DNA from: Klebsormidium nitens
Taxonomy: Eukaryota > Streptophyta > Klebsormidiophyceae > Klebsormidiales > Klebsormidiaceae
Direction of reading: 5' to 3'
DNA length: 52,395 bases
NCBI GenBank assembly: GCA_000708835.1
Contig: DF237515.1
Location: forward strand, 2,687-55,081
Shown piece after piece: positions 1 to 10,500 of this stretch. The first letter of the stretch is position 1. Every line of letters starts with the position of its first letter. The notes beneath the pieces are model-generated. The model saw only the letters and a program-made list of their open reading frames with translations. It was not told the DNA's origin and did no database searches. A program made the translations under genes and the position numbers.

Positions 1-186
1 AAAACCCTAAAACCCTAAAACCCTAAAACCCTAAAACCCTAAAACCCTAAAACCCTAAAACCCTAAAACCCTAAAACCCTAAAACCCTAAAACCCTAAAA
101 CCCTAAAACCCTAAAACCCTAAAACCCTAAAACCCTTAAACCCAAAAACCCTAAAACCCTAAAACCCTAAAAACCTTAAAACCCTA
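1..186. repeat. Telomere repeat array (TTTTAGGG type)
   Basis: The window opens with about 23 tandem copies of the 8-base unit AAAACCCT, perfect to about position 135 and then degenerate (variants such as CCCTTAAA, CCCAAAAA and AAACCTTA) up to 186. Read outward, the G-rich strand is TTTTAGGG running toward base 1, the orientation expected at the left end of a chromosome. The unit is one T longer than the Arabidopsis-type TTTAGGG. TTTTAGGG is the Chlamydomonas-type motif. Decay at the inner edge is usual where telomerase-made repeats meet the subtelomere. Confidence 0.97.
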
Positions 187-1281
187 ATTTTCAAATTTCG
201 TAATTTTTGCAGATTTTGAAAGCGAGTGAGAATTGTGACCCAAATCCAGTAACAACATTGGCCCAATGCAACAAAACCTTCTTTTGTTCACCCAAATACG
301 CAAAAATGACGTCATGGCCAGAAATGACGGAAAATCGAAACTCTCCAATCCGAAAGCGCGCCTACGATACCGCCTTTTTCGGTGTGACCACCGCTTTTGC
401 ACCTTACGACCGTCCGATTGGGCCAGGACTGGCCCCTGATCTTTCGAATGGACCGCAATCGCGAGATTCCAAGCACGTGAGAATATAAAAGCGGTCCGTC
501 TACTGGTATATGACGCCAGTTTCCACCGGGGTCATCTTTGAGATGCTGAGCCTGACAACCGTTTTGTCCCGGCAGACTTTAGTGTAGTCTGTGTTCCGTC
601 AGGATTCACTGACGCCGTTTTAAAACCGGCTGACGGCCCAAAGCTTTCAGGCCGAGGGGACCCCGGGCGGGGATGCCTGCCGGGCGCGAGACCAGCCAGT
701 CGTCGACTCGCCGCATTCAATCTCCTCCAGCCAGTCGAAAAATGGCCCCAGCTGACGACCGAGCAGTGTGTCACCAAATTCAATGCCAATTATGGCAATG
801 GCAACAATGGCGGTCTCTCTCTCGCTGAGGCCCAGGGTCTCTCGTTGTCGTAGAGTGCAGCACCACTTTGCCAGGTGCGGCGCACACCGTAATTCTTTCG
901 GACTGCAGCTCAGCTCTCCCATAATATTAGCTACGCTAGGTTTGGCCCTGCTTCCAGCTTGTTCAGTCCTTGCAACCTTTGAACAACAGAGGTTGCTTCA
1001 GGGCGACGCGGACTGGTTGGAGGTGCTGACGCAGTGAAGCCTCAGCTCCTCTGGCATTGCACGTTCAGGACGAAGCTGTTGCAGCCAGCTGATGTAGACG
1101 CACCAGTGTGCCGCTCAATGACACTATCATGCAGAGTGCTTTGGAATAAAATGTTTGCGGTGTCTCTCTAAAAGCATAGTGCAATGGACGTTGGAATGTC
1201 GACTTCCCAAAGCACCTGCAAGAAGAACCTTATGCTTTCCTGAAACCTCTGGGTTACATTGGGCGGCATGTGGAGCCAGCG
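187..1281. other. Subtelomeric gene-poor stretch
   Basis: I recognise no gene in these 1.1 kb. Short open frames exist on both strands (for example 647-922 on the minus strand) but none shows a familiar domain or a convincing splice pattern. A TATA-like element lies at 484-491. The part nearest the kinase gene (from about 1180, after an in-frame TAG at 1177) is probably its 5' untranslated region. Confidence 0.5.
484..491 (+). promoter_or_regulatory. TATA-like box
   Basis: TATAAAAG matches the core TATA consensus on the plus strand. It is about 790 bases upstream of the kinase start codon, so it would serve that gene only through a long or intron-containing 5' leader. No other evidence supports it. 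Confidence 0.25.
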
Positions 1282-4200
1282 ATGCAGTTAGACCTTAGCT
1301 TGCCTCCCCACAGCGACCTGTCCATGGAGGCTCCAGGTCCAGTCCCTCAGGAGCGGTGGCCGGGCGTTATTGACTTGAACCAGGCAGCCCCTCAAGACGA
1401 CCTTCCGTCAGTCAGTGGAACGGCACACGAGAATGAGCTGCGCGGCAGGAGCTCCCCTTCTGCCAACGGCGCAAGTGGGCAGAGTGACGGGGCGGTGGGG
1501 CGCAGCCGGCGGCAGTCGGGCAGCCCACTGGAGATCGATGCCATCTCGCGCATGCTCTACTTTGCGAGCCAGGGCAGCGTGGAGGACATCCAGGCCATGC
1601 TGGACGACGGGGCAGGTGAGCTGGCAGGCGCTGCTGCAGAACGAAGCAGCGGGATCCCCCTTGCGGCAAACTGGTACTCAGGATTCTTGAGCTCTGTGCA
1701 AGCACAAGTCAGACATTATGCCCGCACAAGAATTTGGCTTACAGGTGGCAGTGCAGCCAGGTGGGCTTCTGGCTCTGGTGATGGCACATGAATGGCCTCC
1801 TTCTGGTTGGCTGGTGGACAGGAGGTTTGGAAGCCGTGCTGCTGCAATTGTCCTTCTTGCAGGTGTTTTGCTAAAGGGCAAATACAAATTTCCATTTCAA
1901 AATGCCCACACTTCAGTTTCAGCTCTCATAGAAGGGCACGTTTTGTCTTCTTGATATCTCTGCGCATCCCCTTATTTTCCCCCTCATTGAATTTTGTTTG
2001 CGGGACTTTGTCAATCTGCTGAAGGTTTTCGAAATTGGTGCTCTTCTTGAATGGGCACTGCTTGAAGCTCTCTTTCATGTCAAGTCAATGCCAAGTACCT
2101 TCAACCTGCAGTCTTGCAATTGCAACTAGTCACAGACCCCCCTATGGCCCACTTCCTGGCATTTTCTTCTATTTGAGAGCACCCCTCCCCTGCCGACTTC
2201 AGATGTGAACAGCCACGACTACGACGGGCGCAGCGCGCTCCACCTGGCGGCCAGCGAGGGCAAGCTGGGCGCGGTGCAGCTGCTGCTGGAGCGTGGCGCC
2301 AGGGTCAACCCGCTGGACCGCTGGGGGGGGACGGTGAGGCCCGCGCGCGCACCCCCTCACAATCTTTGAAGTGCAACCTGCCTTGTGAAAGGGGCTCCAG
2401 GCATTGGTTTGTCCTCAAGAATCTGGGCTGGTCACAATTGCAGGGCTCGAGGCTACAGGTTCATCAAACGGCACCCGGCTGGCCCAAGAACATTTGTCCG
2501 AGCAAGAGCCCCTGGTCTGGAGGCAGACTTGCCAGTGTGGTTCGTGCAGGGTGTGTGCTGATGGGGCGCTGTCTTGTTCCTTGTGCAGCCGCTGTCGGAC
2601 GCTCTCCACTTTGGGTTTCAGCCGGTGGCGGACCTGCTGCGCAGCCGGGGGGGGCACGTCATTGTGAGTGCAGCGGGCAGCCCCCGTTCTTGTTCTTGGG
2701 AACACGGTGCCCACTGAGGACGGTGATGCTCTGCAGATCGTTGTATTCAGCCTCATTCTCGTTCATGTCCGAAGACACTGCCTGAGCGGTGTGCTTGTAC
2801 ACTTTTGTATCCTTTGATCAGGTCTCACTGGCCCCCTCTCTTGTGTCTGTGTGCTCCTCAGAACGAGCGGTTGTCGGATGGCAAGCGGTTCTTGACGAAC
2901 CCCCCCCAGCGCGCCTACTCGTCCGACATTGGCCCCGAGTGGGAGTTGGACCCTGCGGAGGTCGACTGGCGCAAGTCGTTCCTCATTGGCAAGGTATGCA
3001 CCGCACCGCCACCATGACACCTTGCCGTGGTTGAAATGCGGAGGGCCTTGCTGAGGCTTGGGATGGGCCTAAGTAGCATTTCAAAGGGTCAGTCCATGAT
3101 TCCACCCCTTGGAGTGCAGATTCGTCAAATCCACTTGTCATTACTTCCTTGGCAATTTTGCCTCCTGTCAAATGCTGAAAATTCTGTCAGTTGCAGGGTC
3201 GGCCATGTATGGAAGGCGTTTGCAAAATTGATATTTATATTCTCGATGGGCATCTTCTCTCCCCCCCTCCCTTGCCAGGGTGCGTTTGGCGAGATCCGGC
3301 TGGCGTCCTGGCGGGGCACGCGCGTGGCCGTCAAGTCGCTGCTGCCGTCCCTCTCCCACGACGAGCAGGTCGAGTGAGTGCCCATAGCCAGGACAGGCAG
3401 GCCCTTGGCAACAAGGGGATGCGCCAGGGCTGCTCTTGCATCTCACAAGTGTCAAAACTCTGAAGAGGAACAACAAATGTCCTGGCCAGGCGTAGATATC
3501 CATTTCATGTGTCCGCAATAGAACGTTCTAGCACCCAAGCGGATGGCGCTTGAGCTGGGGCACCAGGTTCCCTTCTGGAGGGTATCTGAGGGCGTGTGTT
3601 GGTGCAGGCTGGAGTTCTTTGACGAGCTGCGCATGCTGTGCAAGCTGCGGCACCCCAACATTGTGCAGTCGCTCGGCGTGGTCACCCACCAGCGGCCCCT
3701 CATGCTGCTCTTCGAGTACCTGCCCAAGGTCAGCACCCACCGTGCGCCCGCGGGCGACCGTTTTGCATCTGGCATCTCGTACCTGATCTTTGTAAGAGTC
3801 AGCTAACATGATGGCCAGATAGGAAAAGTCACTTTACGTTGGAGAACTGAAGTCGTTCTGCGAGGCAGGAACGTAGGCCAGCTTTCACCGAAAAGCATGC
3901 CCTACTGAAGTGCTTCCACACTGGAGCGCACAGTGCCAGGTAGTCCAGCGCCCCGTCAGTCCTGTTCTGCGGAGCAGGGTGCTGCGTGCACGGCTGACCC
4001 GCGTGCCCCATTCTGGTGCGCAGGGTGACTTGGCAGACCTGCTGAGTCGGAAGGGCGCCCTGCCCGCCGCCACCGCCATCCGCTACGCGCTCGACATTGC
4101 CAGGTGTGCGCTGATGGGACGCCCCACCACGGCCGCTCTAGGCTGGCCCCCCGGGGCTGGCTGTGCCGGTCTATCTTGCACAATCAGGGGCAGCATAAGA

Positions 4201-6078
4201 CAACTCTGGTCCGTTTGTAGCCCTGCTTTGAGTTCTTTTAGGAACTTCCGCACATTCTGCGTGCATTTTCTCGATGGTTCTCTCTCGTCTTTCCCCGGGT
4301 TAAGTGTTGTCGGACTTTCAACATTGGAGCATTCAGAGTCGTTATATTTTGGGCCATCGCGGGTGTGCAGGGGCATGAACTACCTGCACCTGCAACGGCC
4401 CAACCCCGTCTTGCACCGTGACCTCAAGCCGCGGTGAGCCACGCGACCACCTGCTGCACCTCTCTCACGCTGCCCCCTCCGGTCCCATGGGGCCCGTTGC
4501 CTCCGCGGACGTGCCCGGTGCACCTCCGATTCGACTGCCGCACCTTCAATCTGTTCCCGACCCACAGCTTGAGATGCTTGCCCGGACAATCCTTTGGTCG
4601 TGTTTTAGATTCTGTCATATTTCATCAAGGAGAATTTCAAACGGCTGAAAGGATATCATCCGTCAGACTTTTTGGCAATCTGCACCCACTTTCAACATTC
4701 CAGCTGCCCTTTCCAAGGTCTGCCGCACTTGCTGTGTCCCTGGTAGCTTTGTCCATCAGTCGAGAGGTCTATCGTGGCTGACAGACCGCACGGTGCCGCG
4801 CTGCAGGAACCTGTTGCTGGACGAGTCGGGGCACCTGAAGGTGGCCGACTTCGGGCTGAGCAAGCTGCTGACCACGGACGCCATGCACGAGCAGTACAAG
4901 ATGACGGGCGAGACCGGCACCTGTGAGCCGCCGCCCCACGTCTGTGCTGCACTGCTGCCCCGCCTCCTTGCCCCCTGGCATCAACGCTGACACAAGACGC
5001 ACCAACCTCGTTGACCAGGTTTACAGAGACATGCGCAGCTTGCGGACATGCGAAGGGCCGAGGTGCTCACGGGGAGGTGCCCATCCGGGCCTCCGTGTCC
5101 CTTCTTCCTGACTGACTCGTGCTCTTTTGCAGATCGGTACATGGCCCCCGAGGTGTTCCGCCACGAGACGTACGACAAGAGCGTCGACGTCTTCTCCTTC
5201 GCCGTCATCCTGCAGGAGGTGCGCGCACCCACGCCCCGCAGGCCAGGAACATGCCCCTCACAGCAGAGCAGTCCGTCCTTCGTTCAAGCAAGGTCGAGAG
5301 CAATCTCTGAGTTGTCACTGACAACTCGTCGTGCTCTGCCTGTCGCTTGTGCGGGTGCCGTCCGTGACCGCTGCTCCTGTTGCTGTGGTGCGCAGATGTT
5401 CGAGGGCGGCCCTGCGTGGCGCTTCACCGCCCCCGAGGAGGTGGCCCGCCAGGTCGCGCTGCGCCACCTGCGGCCGCCCTTCAAGGCCAGCACCTACCCG
5501 CTCGGGGTCAAGGAGTGAGCGCACTTGCTCAGCCCACTGGAGGTCTCGCAGATTACATGGCCGCTGCTCTCTCTGCCACATGAGAAGTCTACCTTCATAA
5601 TCGTGAAAAGAATAAATGTAGTAGAGGGGGGGCCCTGCTGGTGGGACACCTGGAGCAGCCTTGGTTGACCTGCCTCGATGGTGCGCCGCATCCGCTGGGC
5701 CAGCCATGCGTGGTCCAAGCAGACGATTGAGGCTGCACCCTCTATCGCGCTCAGGGCAGTCATCTGCACACTCAAGTACCTCGAGCGTTCCCAGAGAACG
5801 GCCACTCGCATCTCACGATCCTTTGCCTTACCTGTATCTGTGCCTCCACGCGCAGGCTGATCCAGGCGTGTTGGGCAAGCGATGCGCGCTTGCGGCCAAC
5901 ATTCTCTGTGATCATCGAGCGGCTGGAGGAGATTGAGGAGTACATGGCTGCCGCGGAGAAGGCGCTGCGCGACGGGTACCCGCTGAGCCAGCTGTGGGGG
6001 CTGCCCGGCATGCTGCACCACCAGCAGCAACCGCACCAGCCGCCACCGCAGCCACAGCCGGGCGTGGGCCACGTGTGA
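1282..6078 (+). CDS. Ankyrin-repeat Raf-like protein kinase (plant ILK/VIK type), 12 exons
   Basis: Exons: 1282-1615, 2203-2333, 2589-2663, 2862-2993, 3279-3373, 3608-3728, 4024-4103, 4371-4433, 4807-4922, 5133-5218, 5396-5514, 5856-6078; all junctions are GT-AG and in phase, giving 524 aa. The N-terminal ~80 residues are Ser/Pro-rich. Ankyrin repeats follow (about 85-180, with DYDGRSALHLAASEG and RWGGTPLSDALHFG). The kinase domain spans about 218-486: glycine loop IGKGAFGEIRLA, VAVK lysine at 243, HRDLKPRN with catalytic Asp 340, DFG Asp 358, and YMAPE at 385-389. The C-tail is His/Gln/Pro-rich. The order matches the plant 'integrin-linked kinase' group (Raf-like MAP3K subfamily C, including VIK), which act in osmotic, nutrient and brassinosteroid/auxin-linked signalling. 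All catalytic residues are present, so an active Ser/Thr kinase is likely. ATG 1282 is the first in-frame ATG after a stop at 1177. Orthology to one particular ILK is not settled. Confidence 0.93.
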
Positions 6079-6132
6079 CCCACCGGGACGGGGGTTTTGC
6101 GGACAATTCACATAGGGGGCGCAAGGGGGGTT

Positions 6133-6137
6133 TGTAA
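6133..6137 (+). terminator. Possible TGTAA polyadenylation signal
   Basis: TGTAA lies 55 bases after the kinase stop codon. TGTAA is the usual poly(A) signal in chlorophyte green algae; its use in this organism is inferred only from position. Confidence 0.3.
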
Positions 6138-7579
6138 AGCTAAATACATAGGACTAATATAGATACAAGTGTGATCGAGAGACCGGGAATTTGAAATGAT
6201 CATGACGAGTGTGCTGCGGCACGGCTGTCCATTTTGACCCTATCATGCACAAGAAGCACTCAGCTATGAAAGACACATCTCTGATTAACGCGGACCTGAG
6301 CATCTTGTGATATGGTCAAGTCAGCCCTGCATTGATGCCACGATGAACCACGTGGTGCACGCGCTGTGGCGGTACTTGGTGGGAGCTTCGGATCCATGAT
6401 AAAATTGTTCCGTTCATGCAAATGCTTTTGAACGGCCGGCGCGCAATACTTATTGACGGTACATACTTGGAAAAAGGGCTCCTGCACTATAGCAACAGAT
6501 ATATATCCGGCCGTCGAATAGATATTATACATATGCAGTCAAGTTTGCAAAGTACGTGCCAGTGGTGAGTCATATGCATAATTTTGAGTGTGATGTCACG
6601 GCCTCGGGTTCGGTTTCGTCGATTAAGCAAACACGAATTAGACTCGCTGATTGCGCAACCCCACATGATTGATCGCGGCACACCATGCTAGTACGTCACA
6701 TTGATTGTTAAGAGTCCATGATGTAGATTTGGGCCTTTGCATATTTATAGCTCTTGCTCCGGACGTACATGACTCATAGCTGTGGCAGGCCGCCGGCCTG
6801 CGGAGTCAAGGACAAAGTCCCGAGCGGCCGCGCAAACCGTGCTCCACAGCCATGGTGGCTAAGGGCGTTAATTATTTGGAAGTTACCATCGCAGCGGAAA
6901 GCAGACGAACGCCGCTCAGTGCATGGCCGGCGCCCCGACTTAACTTAGTAAATCAAAATATGCCGGCCGGCCTATAAATTCTATAAAATCTGCTTGCAGA
7001 AAATCGATTTTGTATGAAAATCGATCGTGACGTTGTTGCCCTAACGCTCCCTATAAGGTTTTCGAAAGTCATCCGCGCTCGAATGCAGAACAACTCGTGC
7101 CTTGGAAGTTACCAGGCGCCATCGGCCGGGCCACGCAGCGGTGGGCTACAGCCTACATATGCATGTGGCAAGTACACGTACGTATATACTGGCAATTTCT
7201 AGATCGATGTCACGCGGCATGGTCCTCCGACCTATAACATGAAAGATCGATCCATGTTGAGCAACTAGTGTTTTCCGTCGGAATGATCCTGTCCGATCCG
7301 ACGTGACCGTGCACATATGGAGCGTTAACAAATATGGGTCGCGAATGATCGTGAACTCAGGGAATTTTAAAGGTCAAAGTCCCTCGATCAGATGCAATTG
7401 ACTATTTTAGTCAGCCCGGGCCTGGGCTCGATGGCTACTAATTCCAACGTCATGCGTGGCGATCATCCCCGTGGTACCTGCGTTGAGCTCTTCAACCAAT
7501 CTGACAAATATTCGGTGAAGCAACAAGCTGCTGCTTCAATCCCTCTCGGTCCGTTGCAAACGTAGAAGCTCTCGCGCCG
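6138..7579. other. AT-rich intergenic spacer with many short palindromes
   Basis: This spacer between the convergent kinase and CCDC39 genes has no supported coding region. Its texture differs from the genes: rich in ATCGAT, CATATG, TGCATG and GGCCGGCC palindromes, with a near-perfect inverted repeat around 6785-6802 and GCCGGCCGGCC at 6962-6972. Open frames here are short and lack domain signatures. Confidence 0.5.
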
Positions 7580-10500
7580 CTATCGTTGGGCGGGTATGTC
7601 CAGCTTCACGTTTTTGACGCTCGCGCTCTTACTCGTGCTGCTCCGCGCGGACCCGAGCGACGTGTTGCTGTTCCTGCTGGCCAGGCTGCTCCGGCTGCTG
7701 GCCAGGCTGCCCGCGAGCGACCCCGCGCGGCTGCTCCCGCGGCTGCCCGCCGGCGTGGCCCCGGTCGGGAGCCTCAACCGGGCCTCGCCCAGGGTGGCCT
7801 CCACGAAGGCGGCCACGCTTGGGTTCTCGCCACACAGCTGCTTCAGCTCTTGCAGCACCTCCCGGTTGCTCTCGCGCACTTCCTGCAGCTTGATCTCGCG
7901 CTCCGCCTGGCTCAGGCCCTGCCCGGCGGCCACCCCCGCCTTCTCGCGGTGCTCCCGCCGCAGCTTCTCGCCCCGCTTCTGCGCGCGCTTGCTCCGCTCC
8001 GCCTGCTCCGCCAGCTCCTTCTGGGCGACCGCGGCGCGCCGCCGCATCTCCTCCAGGCCCGCGGCCGCGTGCGCCTGCGCAGAAAGGGATGCCAGTTAGT
8101 TGGAGGGCATCTTTGGGTTTGTTTCAGCTGAGTGAGTCTGATCCAAAACCCCTCAGCCGCATCACAACCTTGATCGAAGAAGGTACGAACACCGTTTCCT
8201 GTCCAAGACATGGTTGTAGTCCCCAATCTACAGGGAGAAAAGCAAAGTTGCGTTTTGCTCCGCCTCTCTTGGCGGGGCTGACCTGTTCCGCCGCCAGGTT
8301 GGCGTGCCTCTGCTCGTGCTGCTCAACCTCCGCCGCCAGCAGCTGCTCCTGGCTGCGCTTCAGCTTCAGCTTGTCGTACGCGCGGTCCAGCGCGGCGCGC
8401 GCGGCGTCCTTCTCGGCGGCCATGGCCTCGCTCTCCGCGCTGCGGAAGCTCGCGCGGAACTGCCCGTTCTTCTCCGCCAGCTTGCCCAGCGTCGCCTCCA
8501 GCGCATGGACCTCCTTCTCAGCCTGGCCACAGCCAGCCACAAACGATGCGTAAGCATTTGCCGTCCGAGCTATGCACCCACCTGGCACCCGATGTTTTCC
8601 CTTCCAGCGACTCTGTAAATGTTTCCTGGTTGACCTTCGAAGTCTTTGGCTTCACGAACATGCAAATGCATGTCCCTGTGCACGGAAATCGTCCAAAGAG
8701 ACCTGGACAGAATGTGAAAATAGCAGCCGTTCTTTCATGTATAGTTGTGAAGTGACCTGAAGCTTGTCCTACGACCCATCCTATTCCTCACGTGAATCTG
8801 TGGCGACAGACAGTTTTGGCTGGCACGCAACATCGGAAGAGAGAGCGCAACTCAATCAGAAGTCCACGGGCATATACTTCCACGGCCTGCCTGCCTCTCT
8901 GTCATGCTGAAGAGCCTCAATTCGGCATCTGATGAGTTGATGCGCCCGCACACTGGCTGGCATGGCCTTGGCGATCTGCTGTCTGTATCATTGAGCGGAC
9001 AACGGTTTGGTTTTGACTCCAATGTAGCGTCTGCGTAACGAAGGCCCCGAAGACCGCCGCGCGCCGTCCCCGTCCCACGCCCCTCACCTGTCGTATTTGC
9101 GCGTCCAGCTGGTCCCCCTCCCGCTGCAGCTGCTCCCGCTCCTGCGCGGCCTTGATCACGTAGTACGCCTGGCTGCGCTCCTCGCCCTCCTCCTTCTTCA
9201 CGCGCCCCACCAGCACCTCGTACCGGGCCGCCAGCTGCGCGCGCACAGGGGAAGAACGCTTAGTCGTGACGAGCACCACTGCCGAAAGGCAGGCCGATCA
9301 GAGCTGAGGTGCTCCGCAAACGGCAAAGATTGCAGAGTAGGGGTCGCATGACAACCTATGATTTGTTACCGTTCAGGTTGAACAGTCCAACCAATGCCTG
9401 TACCAATTTACGTCGCTGACGCGAGTCACGTCCAACGTCCCAGAGTCTGGCATCACTTCCGCATCCTGACGCTCTCAATAACTCTGCCAAATTCAACATG
9501 GGACCTTTCTTCCCGGCTGCACGTCTTCTCTACCACCCATCAGTGAAGAAAACAAGCTTCTCCACAGAAAGACCCCCTGACCTGCCTGCCCCTTGGCGCG
9601 GCTCACCTTGGCGACCTTGATGCTTTTCTCCTTTTTCTCCAGCACGGTCTTGTGCGTGTCCTCTGTGACGGCCTTGAGCTCCGCGCGCAGCAGGTCGCGC
9701 TGCGCCTCCACCTCCAGCCGCCGCTCCTCCATGGCCAGCTGCAGCTGCACGCGCCGGTTCTCCAGGCTCAACACCTCGTCTGCACGGGCCAACGAGGTGC
9801 GGGGTTAGCGCCGAGCAGGGGATGTTGATGAAAATAATGGACTTCTGAGCAAGGCGATCCATTAAGAGTAAACAATGAGGAATAACTGAAACAAAATTGT
9901 GGCCAGACATGCAAGGACAGAAAGTGACGGGGGCTTCGTCTGCCAAAAGCCAAAGGGGGCTTCTTCTCACAAAAAGTGAGCGTTATTGTCGAGCATCAGA
10001 AAACTACTCGTGTCGGATTGCGGGTGAAGAGGGTTCCACGCAGGATTATCAGTGGACAAGTTCCTTGAGGAATGAGGCACTGAAAGCAGGGGGGAAAGCT
10101 CGACTGGACTTCAAAATTGCACCAGAAATGAATTAGTCATCGACCGATCAAGTGACAACTTGAGGAGAATACGTAACATGGTAGCGAAGGCATGGCTAAT
10201 GAGTTCAAGGAGAATTGAGTCCGGTAAGATGGATAACCACCGATTTCCAGTCGCAAATAAGACGGAGACACAAGCGGCAGTCCGCAGGCTTTGTGCTGCG
10301 GGCGGGCTGCGCGTGCTGGTCCTCACCCGCGCGCAGGCTGAGGATGTCCTGCAGCCGCTTCAGCTGCAGCCGCAGAACGTCGTGCGCCACCAGCCTCTCC
10401 TCCTTCTCGCGACACACTTTCTGCACACACACCGCGCAAGACCCGTCAACACCCGCCCAGCCGCAGCCGGTGCGAGTCCCGAGAGGTCAAACATTCATCA

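Noticed and set aside
647-922. Minus-strand subtelomeric frame with a hydrophobic stretch
   Set aside because: Short, begins in doubtful context, no homologous motif and no splice pattern; coding status cannot be supported.
1282-6078. Reading the ankyrin kinase as animal integrin-linked kinase
   Set aside because: The animal protein is a pseudokinase in an adhesion complex; here all catalytic residues are present and the layout matches the plant Raf-like ILK/VIK group.
7586-8131. Long plus-strand frames opposite the last CCDC39 exon
   Set aside because: They are antisense shadows created by GC-rich third positions; the minus strand carries the conserved CCDC39 C-terminus with correct splice sites.
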